Of a DNA stretch of 64,000 bases, positions 55,840 through 64,000 are shown one piece after another; positions within the stretch are counted from its first letter, which is position 1, and every line of letters starts with the position of its first letter. The translations under genes and the position numbers were made by a program. The notes below the pieces were generated by a model, which saw only the letters and a list, made by a program, of their open reading frames with translations, did not search any database and was not told the origin of the DNA. The stretch covers positions 26,912,513 to 26,976,512 of the forward strand of contig OY743181.1 of assembly GCA_963555705.1 (NCBI GenBank), given 5' to 3'. The DNA comes from Ligustrum vulgare. Taxonomy: Eukaryota; Streptophyta; Magnoliopsida; Lamiales; Oleaceae.

Positions 55840-57806
55840 AAAATGCCTAAAAATGAAAAAATAGGGCGCTATTTTTTTTTCCTTCCCGCTTTCTTCTTTT
55901 CTTCTTTTCTTCTTCAGAGAAACCAAAACCTAAAACCTAAAAACGCTCCCAAGCCAAAGCCGCCAATCTATTTCTTCTTCAAAGCAGATCTTCTTCAGGA
56001 AGCTGGAGCTATTGCACGGTGGTGACCCAATCAAGAATTTCCATTCGTTGTTTTTGGGCTGAGAGGATAATAGGAACCTCGAGTTTTTGCTGGAGGAGAG
56101 TTTTCAAGGCATCAATAGCTTCCATTCTCGAGGGTAGTTGCTGAAATTTTAGGACAGTTGCTGAAATTTTAGGGCAGTTGCTGAAATTTTGGTCTAAGGT
56201 CAGTCATCATCCTTCCCTTCTCCCTGTTTTATTCAGATGAACGAAAATTTTGAATGTGGTAGCTTTGAATTACTGAACGAAAATTTATTCTGATTGGGAT
56301 ATTTTGATGAGTTATCGAATTTTGAATTCTGATTGGGGTATTTTGATAGCTTTGAATTTTGATGAGTTATCGAAAATTTATTCTGATTGCATATATAAAT
56401 TCCCTCTGCATCTGTTCCAATTAACTTCACGGCTTCCCTCTCTCTTTATTGTTTCCCCAGTGTCAATCAACCATTTGAATAGAAATGACAGCAACAGTAA
56501 AAACCATGATTTTTCCAATGGTGTTACTGAATTTCCATTGCCAACATTCTCCAGAACTGAGATAACTGCTCTCTGTATTCAATCCACAGAGACAATATTT
56601 AAGTAAAGCTTATCCTTATTACCTACATTATATGGTAAGAACTAGTTTTTTGCAAAGACAAGAACAATTATGTCTTTTAAGTAGTGCATAAATTAAATGT
56701 AAGTTTTAAAGAATGTCCGTTTTGACTGTCTAAACGATCCCGAAAGGGCAAAATCCATCATACGTCACGGCGAAGCAGTGAGTCATGTCCGGCTCGTCGA
56801 GACCTTTCCGAAAAGTACTTATCGGCCCAAAACGGACGTCGTATGACCCAGTTATGACCATTTTTTTTCAACTTCTCGAAATTGATAGCCATCATCTGTG
56901 TCTTCATACAAAACCACTACCTCAGGCCATTCATATTCTTGGCAAATAGCTGCAAGAGCTTGAGCTTGAACATGAACTTTTCCTCCTAAATACGCTACAA
57001 AATAATTATAATCTTACAAGTTTATTCATGTAAGTATTTGAAAAAATAATCTCCTTTGCCTATCAATGTAACATCCTTCATCTTTGTATTTCTTGAAATA
57101 GAAGGTTTACATGTTTATAATTCATCCTTCAATTTAGGAGGGAAACGGGAAAGATTTTTCCTTTTAAAGCTATATTTAAGTGCGAAATGAATTTGGAGGG
57201 TCAGTTACTAAGCATATGAAAATCAAGTTTTTGAGATTTACATTCTACCGAACAGATTTTAACTCGTTCGTATCGTATGGAATTTTGAAGACTCGCGTTC
57301 TTTAAAAAAAAAAAATCTTACTACAATAAAACAAGACTCGATAAAATAAGACTATAAAGAAGAGGATCAAAGCAGGGGTAAGGATACATAGTGAAAGTAT
57401 TTAGTCATTTTAATTAAGAATGAAATAATTAAGGTGATGGACCACAGGGCATGATTATTCTGGGGACTGGGATAGTATATCATATTCATATAATGTGTAA
57501 AAGCCATATCGAGGAAAGCGACAACAAGTTATTTATACAAGGTTCCATATTCGCCGCCACAACCATAATCGCAAAAGACGACAATAACTCTTGATTTCAA
57601 TTTTTTCTGTTGCTGCAAGTGTACATAACTCTTGATTTCAATTTTTTCTGTTGTTATTATACTGCTATTGGCAATACATGATTAGAGATTAATCCATATT
57701 ACATGTGCTTTGTAAACTTAGATTTCATTGTTGTTTAAATATAATCATTTTTTCCTTACTCTTTTTACTATATTTATAACAGGTTATATCTTGTTGGTGT
57801 ATTATC
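55840..57806 (+). other. CACTA promoter and untranslated leader
   Basis: About 2 kb without a supportable gene. A pyrimidine-rich stretch at 55868-55915 followed by ACCAAAACCTAAAACC may hold the transcript start. 56110-56195 has a repeated word TTGCTGAAATTTTRGGRCAG (three copies). 56270-56400 repeats GAATTTTGATGAGTTATCGAA and TTCTGATTG. A GC-rich inverted-repeat segment lies at 56716-56860. Confidence 0.5.
56716..56860. repeat. GC-rich segment with nested inverted repeats
   Basis: TGTCCGTTTTG at the left and CAAAACGGACG at the right are complementary. Inside, CATACGTC and GACGTCGTATG also pair. The segment is strikingly richer in CG than its surroundings. No protein reading was supported. 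Confidence 0.6.
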
Positions 57807-60800
57807 ATGGATAAAGATTGGGTTCATCTACCAAGGTTATTTTATCTCCTTAGTTTTAGAATTTTTTAAAATGAGCCAATAAATGCATTTAGAGGATTTA
57901 TATTTTGTATTTTTTTAGAGTTTCACAAGCATATCAATATGGTGCAAGAAAGTTTGCAAATATGGTGCAAGCCAATGCGGGAAATCCAGAAAAGGTCTTG
58001 TGCCCCTGTAAATGTTGTAAAAACTTATTCCACCAACATTTCGATACAATGTATGGGCATTTGATCATTAATGGGATGGATCCTACTTATACTACATGGG
58101 TGTTTCATGGGGAAAAATTGAATGCAGCTTCATTACCTCATCAAGATAGAGAAAATCTAGAGACTTATAAGATGTATAGGGATGCATTTTTTGAGGATGA
58201 AAATATTGGGGAACCCGAGGATGAAAACAGAGAGAGGGACTTTTCTAATTTATATGAGGGTGTTGAAATTCCTCTATACCCTGGTTGCACAAAGTACACA
58301 AGGATTTCTGCCATCGTTGTCTTATACAAGCTTAAGGCTACACATGGTATATCTGACAACGGTTTCAATGAACTTCTTGATATTATTAGAGATATTCTAC
58401 CAGATGGGAACACCCTTCCAGATTCTTGTAATTCAACGAAAAAGTTATTGAACACTTTTGATCTTGGGTACGAGAAAATACATGCATGCGTTAATGATTG
58501 TTGTTTGTTTAGGAATGATCTAGAAAATTTGGAGACATGTCCAAAATGTGCATCTTCACGATGGAAATTTAATGAACGAACCAAAAAAATTCAAAAGGGG
58601 ATACCTGCAAAGGTTTTGAGATATTTTCCGATTATACCACGATTTAGAAGAATGTTTAGGTCACTTGATAAGGCAAAACAACTAATATGGCACTTAAATC
58701 ACAAAAGTCAAGATGGAAAAATGCGTCATCCAGTTGATTCACTAGCTTGGGAGAGAATTGATCAAAAGTGGCCTTGTTTTGCATCAGAACCACGCAATCT
58801 TAGGCTTGGACTTTCATCTGACGGATTTAATCCATTTGGTGACCTAAGTTCTAGGTATAGTTGTTGGCCGGTGATACTAGTTATATATAATCTCCCTCCT
58901 TGGATATGCATGTCCAAGGAAAATTTGTTGTTAACTTTGTTAATCCCAGGTCCAAAACAACCAGGGAATGATATAGATGTGTACTTACAACCACTCATTG
59001 AAGACTTAAAGGTGATGTGGAATATTGGTGTTGAAGTATATGATGGATTTACAAAGTCTAAATTCAATTTGAAGGTTGTATTGATGTGGACAATTAATGA
59101 TTTTCCGGCTTATGGAAACTTATCAGGATATCCTACAAAAGGCGAAGCAGCTTGTCCAGTATGTGGTTTATCCACATGTGCAAAATGGTTGAAATTTAGT
59201 CGAAAGTTTGCGTACATGGGTCATAGAAGATTTCTTGCATATAATCATCCTTATCGATCAAAAGAAGCTTGGTTTGATGGGAATAAGGAATATATGCCTA
59301 GTCCTAAAATATTAACTGGTCGAGAAGTGATGCAGACAATCAAAAATGTTGACAATAATTGGGGGAAAATAGGTAAAAAAAGAAAGAAGAAAAAATCAGA
59401 TTCTGATTGGCCATGGAAAAAAAAATCAATATTCTTTGAGCTACCATATTGGGAGGTTAGCCAGCCATTTCAAGCTATTTTACATTATCTATTTCAAGCT
59501 ATTTTACATTATCTATTTTTTTCTAATTTTATAGTATTATTTTACAGACACTACTTTTGCGTCATAATTTGGATGTAATGCACGTTGAGAAGAATGTTTG
59601 CGAGAGCATTCTTGGCACTATTTTGAATGTGAAGGGAAAATCAAAAGATGGGCTTAATTCTCGTAACGATTTGCTCAATATGGGTATTAGAAAGGATCTT
59701 CATCCAGAATTGAAAGGAAATAGATATTACCTACCCGCAGCATCTTACATGCTATCCAAAAAGGAGAAAGAGTTATTTTGTAAGAGGCTGTTTGATTTAA
59801 GATTACCTGATGGCTATAGCTCCAACATTTCAAAGTGCATCTCGTTAGTAGATAATAAGATTTTAAATTTGAAGTCTCATGATTGTCATGTACTCATACA
59901 ACAGTTGTTATCAGTTGCATTAAGAGGACTTCTACCTCCAGGACCAAGAAATGCAATTTTTCGACTATGTGCATTTTTCAATGAAATATGTCAAAGAGTC
60001 GTCGATAAAAATAAATTAGAAAAGCTTGAGGAGGATGTTGCGGTGACTTTGTGTATGCTAGAAAGGTATTTTCCCCCATCTTTTTTTGACATAATGATTC
60101 ATTTAACCATCCACCTTGGGCGTGAAGTCCGTATTGGTGGACCTGTACAATATCGTTGGATGTACCCATTTGAGAGGTAACTTAATTTTACACTTTTGTA
60201 TGTATTTATTCAACATTTCTTCTCCTAATTGTTTGTGTATATCATACATATTATGTTTTGAATTTAGGTTTATGAAGACACTTAAGGGATATGTTAGAAA
60301 TCGTTCAAGACCCGAGGGTTGTATAGCAGAGCGTTATTTAGCTGATGAATGTACGCATTTTTGTACTGGTTATATGAAACAAGCTGCTGAAGTTGGTGTT
60401 CGACATACGCGAAATGAGGATTTCGAGAATGAAACAATTATTGATGGACGTACAATTTCGAAAGGAAAGTCAAAAACTTTGAGTCAAGAAATGCTTGAGG
60501 TCGCTCATCGATATGTGTTGTTTAACAGCGATGCAGTTGAACCATATATAACGTAATAGAGTTAGTTAATTTATTTAATAATGATTAATATTTACCCATA
60601 AACTTATCTATTTTTTTTTCATTTAGGATGCATAAGGAGGAGATTAAGAATTCAGATTGTCGTATTGCCAGGAATGAAACTTTATTGCAAATGAGACATA
60701 TAGAGACTTTTACATCTTGGTTTGCTGAAAAAGGCAAACAAGACAGCTGTAACATGTCAAGTACATTGAAGTGGCTTTCACGTCGACCTAGATGTGATGT

Positions 60801-61465
60801 GATGTCATATTCTGGTTATATTATCAATGGGCATCGATTTCATACAATCGATGTTAGTAGAAGTACACAAAATAGTGGTGTTTCTATTGAAGCACAAACT
60901 ATTTGTCGATCTAGTGTGAAGGACACAAGTCATGTAGTTGGTAAAATTTCTTATTATGGGGTGATAAGAGACATAATTTTACTAGACTATCATAATTTTA
61001 AAGTTCCTGTGTTTCATTGTGATTGGGCAAATATAGATAGTGGAGTCAAGATTGAAGAAGGATTTACGTTGGTAAATCTTCATAGAGGACAACATCAATT
61101 TGAAAGAGATCCATTTATTTTAGCATCACAAGCAAAACAAGTTTTTTATTCTAGAGAAAGCGATACATCTAATTGGTATATTGTACTAAAGGCACCTCCT
61201 AGAGGATTTCATGAATTAGAAAATTTTGATGAAGAAGCTTATACTCCAACCACATTAGATGTATTACAACTTGATATTATTGTTGAAGATGAAGGTTATG
61301 TAAGACATGATTGTGAGGGCATTGATATTGAAAATGGTAATTGTATATCTTCAAGATTCTTTATTAATTAGTTTAATTTTAAATTTATGTGACATTACGT
61401 AGATGCTAATATATCTAATTCCAGTTTGTCTTCCTTTATTTGTAGATATAAATGATAAAAGTTGA
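57807..61465 (+). CDS. CACTA transposase, TNPD-like (six exons)
   Basis: Predicted exons, all in phase: 57807-57835, 57919-59455, 59548-60176, 60268-60552, 60627-61336 and 61446-61465. The start MDKDWVHLPR joins VSQAYQYGARKF. Domains in order: the N-terminal transposase-associated domain with a Cys-rich site (CPCKCCKN), then transposase family 21 (HACVNDCCLFRND, CPKCASSRWK, MRHPVDSLAW, FGDLSSRYSCWPVIL, NDFPAYGNLSGY, PVCG). DUF4218 follows (LDVMHVEKNVCESILGT, ALRGLLPPGPRNAI), then RFMKTLKGYVRN and DUF4216 (YYGVIRDIILLDY, VPVFHCDW). All expected blocks are present and no stop lies within predicted exons. It would cut the element at its CACTA ends. Roughly 1070 residues. Confidence 0.88.
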
Positions 61466-61503
61466 GTTTTGTGGATGCTGATGTTCATATAAGTGGCCAT
61501 AAG

Positions 61504-63726
61504 ATGACATATCCTGGTGAAGTAAGTTCTCAACTTATATATATATATATGGTTCTTTTTGTTTTTGAGTAAATGTGTTATCTTATTTGTTTAATACAGT
61601 CATCTAATCAAGGAAGTAAAAAATTGAAACGAGCTAGAAAGGCTTCAATTGCTGCTGCAACAAGAGAAGGAAATGAAAGTATAAGAATATCAGAAGGAGG
61701 TTCTAATTCTGTTCCAGAAATGCAAGAAAATTATTTGCAACATGATGTTGAACTCCAACCTAGCAATACTGAAAAGGGAAATAAGGGAAGAGGTCGAGCG
61801 AAAGTGAATTGTCTCAATAGGGGGAAGGGTGCAAAGTTAACTATAGAGTTTAATGAAAGAGGTCAGCCAATTTGTAAAGGTTCAAATAAGCTATCGTCAT
61901 TTCTTGGAACAACTGCAAGAGAACTTATACCAATTACATGGAAAAGTTGGAAAGATATCAACGGAAGTTTTCTTGATGACATATGGGAGCATGTGCAGGT
62001 GACAATAACTTCAATTCACATATTTCACATATATAATTTAAGTGAAATTACTATTAATGATGTGTATTTTGATGCAGCAAAAGTTTGACGTTGATAATTG
62101 TCATAGAAAGTACATCATGCAAAAACTTGGAAAGCATTGGCGAGATCATAGATCTAATGTTCTTAAAGCAATCAATAACTTAGGAATGACAGATGGCATA
62201 ACAAGAGCTGCTGCTCTCCTCAAGCCCGATAATGTTAATTCAATGGAAGAATGGCAAGCATTTGTCAAAGAACGCAATTCTCAACCATACAAGGTATGCG
62301 TCCATTGCTTCACTCGAAAACAACAAGTTCTTTAATATGTTGAATATGACTTATTTAAATTCTATTGTCCGGATTTGATTTGTTACGTTGAGGAGTTGGA
62401 GATTTTTTTTGGAGTAGTTGATGACGTTGGAGTTTGATTGAGCTATGGTTGGTGTTTTGAATCATTGTGGTTAAGTGTTGATTGTTTATAGTATTGTGAT
62501 GTCCCTCTACAGGTTTGCTAAGTCCAATTTGTAGGGGAGATTCTGCCGAAATTTTTGTAAAATTTATAATAGAAAAATGACAATTTTAATATTCAGTAGG
62601 TCCTTTTTGCCATAAGAAACTAGAGAAGTGTACTTAATGTGTCTACACTTCTTTTTTTAATGCATGCATTTGAGTTAAAATGTTCTTTGTGAATGGTCAT
62701 AACTTGTTATTGATTTTTCAGGAAAAAAGTGAAATATTCAAAAAGATGAGGGCTAGTCAAACCATAATACATACAACGAGTAGAAAGGGCTTTGCTCGCT
62801 TAGAAGCTGAATTGGTAAAAAAGTGCTAAATTTGTTTGAAAAATTATGTCTACAAATATCGCATATATAAAATGTGTAAAAAAATTGCAGCGTGTTGAAA
62901 GTGAAGACCCTGATTCCATTACTAGAGATGATGTGTACATTCGAGGACACACACGGAGAAATGGTGAACCAATTAATGAATTAGTTGGAGAAACACTGAT
63001 AAATTTTGACTATGTTATTTTTTTAAGATATATTCAAAGTTTATATTTATTTAAGTTTAATGAATTAATTTGTTTCGTAATATCAGCAAAAAATAATAGC
63101 ATGTTCAGAAACGGTGAACTCTCCAAGCAAACACTCTCTAAAAGATGATGGCGTTGCAAAAGTACTTGGTCCAGAACGTAGGGGACGTGTAAGAGGTCTT
63201 GGTTTTGGTGCGACTCCTTCAAAGTTGAATGCTTTGGTGCATAATCATAATGTGCAATCTCAACTCCAAGATTTGAGAGAGGAAATTAAAGAATTAAAAG
63301 CTTTATTTCAAATGAAGAGCAAAAGTGCAGTACAAGAAGATAATGTAAGTGGAAAACTATAATTAGTGAATGTTATCTTATATTACATAGACTTTTTATA
63401 TTCAAAATAACCAATCGTACAATTTGATGTTAATTTTACAGCCTAGAGACAAAGATTTGAATGGTTTAGATAGCCTTCAAACTAAGAAATGCAAATTGTT
63501 ATCTTGGTTTGGGAAAGGTGATGTTGTTGCAAAAGGTGAAATCGCATCCACAAATCCAAATGATTTAGTGCATCATGTACCCCTTGGTAATGAATGTTGG
63601 AAAGTCTGGGTTATTGAAGTGATTGATAATGTCAGTTTATATCGTCCTACACGTGAGCTTTTTCTTCTTGAAGATGCATTAGGAAGTACAATTGCATGGC
63701 CAATTAGGTACATTGAAGTGGATTAG
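61504..63726 (+). CDS. CACTA second protein, TNPA/Ptta-like (seven exons, one doubtful donor)
   Basis: Predicted exons: 61504-61521, 61600-61998, 62078-62293, 62722-62814, 62891 to about 63000, 63087-63344 and 63442-63726. The protein reads RARKASIAAATREGNES, NRGKGAKLTIEFNERGQPIC, then the Ptta/En/Spm core (WKDINGSFLDDIWEHVQQKF, QKLGKHWRDHRSNVL, EEWQAFVKERNSQPYK). The YIRGHTRRNGEPINELVGET region follows, then a coiled coil (LQDLREEIKELKALFQMKS) and a C-terminal domain ending IAWPIRYIEVD. Members of this family bind the subterminal repeats. The donor after exon 5 (ACACTG|ATAAAT, near 63000) lacks GT. Unless another site is used, translation runs on to a stop near 63148, which may disable the gene. 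Confidence 0.8.
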
Positions 63727-64000
63727 TTGAACTCACAACAAAGGTATGTTTCACTTTTTGATATACTTTTGATATTATAATTATAAATTTATTAATTATA
63801 AATTTATTACTTTGTGATTTGCAGGAAGTTGATTATTTTTGACATGGCACTATTGGGCACTATTGGTCAAAGAAGAAGTTTCGATATGGATACTTTTATT
63901 TTTTACGACATTTTAAGTTTATTTTGAAGTAGTTGTCTATAGACTTTTGTATATTGTGTTGAATCTTACTATGATATTGTTTGTTTATCGAAATCACGTT
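63727..64000 (+). other. CACTA 3' untranslated region, cut by the window end
   Basis: A UTR intron is plausible (donor at about 63745 AAGGTATG, acceptor near 63824 TTTGCAG). No right-hand subterminal repeats are reached. Confidence 0.5.

Larger units (their letters stand above)
55263..64000 (+). mobile_element. CACTA (En/Spm) DNA transposon, 5' end to beyond the window
   Basis: It begins with the terminal motif CACTACAACAAAAG. It is followed by a dense subterminal repeat array, an untranslated leader, a TNPD-type transposase gene and a TNPA-type gene, all reading right. The bases before it are AAT, which should recur after the other end (3-bp duplication). The matching right terminus was not found by 64000. 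Confidence 0.93.

Noticed and set aside
55524..55926. Long open frames of almost pure Phe or Lys
   Set aside because: They only reflect the A-runs between subterminal repeats.

Overview
The window reads as nuclear DNA of a flowering plant, probably a eudicot. It is AT-rich, genes carry GT-AG introns, and nearly all of it is layered transposable elements of plant lineages: Ty1/copia and Ty3/gypsy LTR elements, PIF/Harbinger, CACTA, Helitron, a SINE and MITEs. I did not try to name the species. Every family call comes from motifs read by eye; no database search was possible.

Layout. 1-9258: the 3' part of a decayed Ty3/gypsy chromovirus-like element with its 3' LTR, the LTR split by a 5.47 kb PIF/Harbinger element (2429-7898). 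9259-11311: a second LTR of the same family in opposite orientation, giving a roughly 2 kb inverted repeat. 11312-14005: a decayed copia element on the minus strand. 14006-22035: mostly non-coding, with two tandem-repeat blocks (15.74-17.87 kb), a decayed MULE/Ulp1-like gene with an acidic 30-residue repeat (18.1-19.9 kb) and a SINE (21120-21493). 22036-29308: a non-autonomous Harbinger-like element split by a copia element with both LTRs, target duplication, PBS and PPT (22788-29186). 29587-35940: Helitron ends facing the same way; the larger candidate carries spliced fragments of two unrelated host genes, presequence protease and UBR7. 36826-44398: a very young Athila-like element encoding only gag and protease, with arrays of the palindrome TTACGGCCGTAA. 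44518-47500: another Harbinger-like non-autonomous element and LTR scraps. 47508-50245: the only intact host gene recognised, a two-exon HPR3/HPPR-type 2-hydroxyacid dehydrogenase. 51103-55081: a MITE, a decayed A-rich multi-ORF block that may be an endogenous pararetrovirus, and a third Harbinger-like copy. 55263-64000: the 5' end and both genes (TNPD-like and TNPA-like) of a CACTA element whose other end lies outside the window.

How the parts work together: the Harbinger element at 2429 has both proteins its superfamily needs (Myb/SANT-like and DDE), each broken by one in-frame stop, and its ends resemble those of three non-autonomous copies. The CACTA element carries its own TNPD and TNPA genes next to a subterminal hairpin array. 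The Athila-like element lacks reverse transcriptase and integrase, so it must be moved by a partner outside the window. The strongest candidates for something new are the palindrome arrays in that element, the Helitron gene capture, and the pararetrovirus-like block with a MITE nested in its first ORF.
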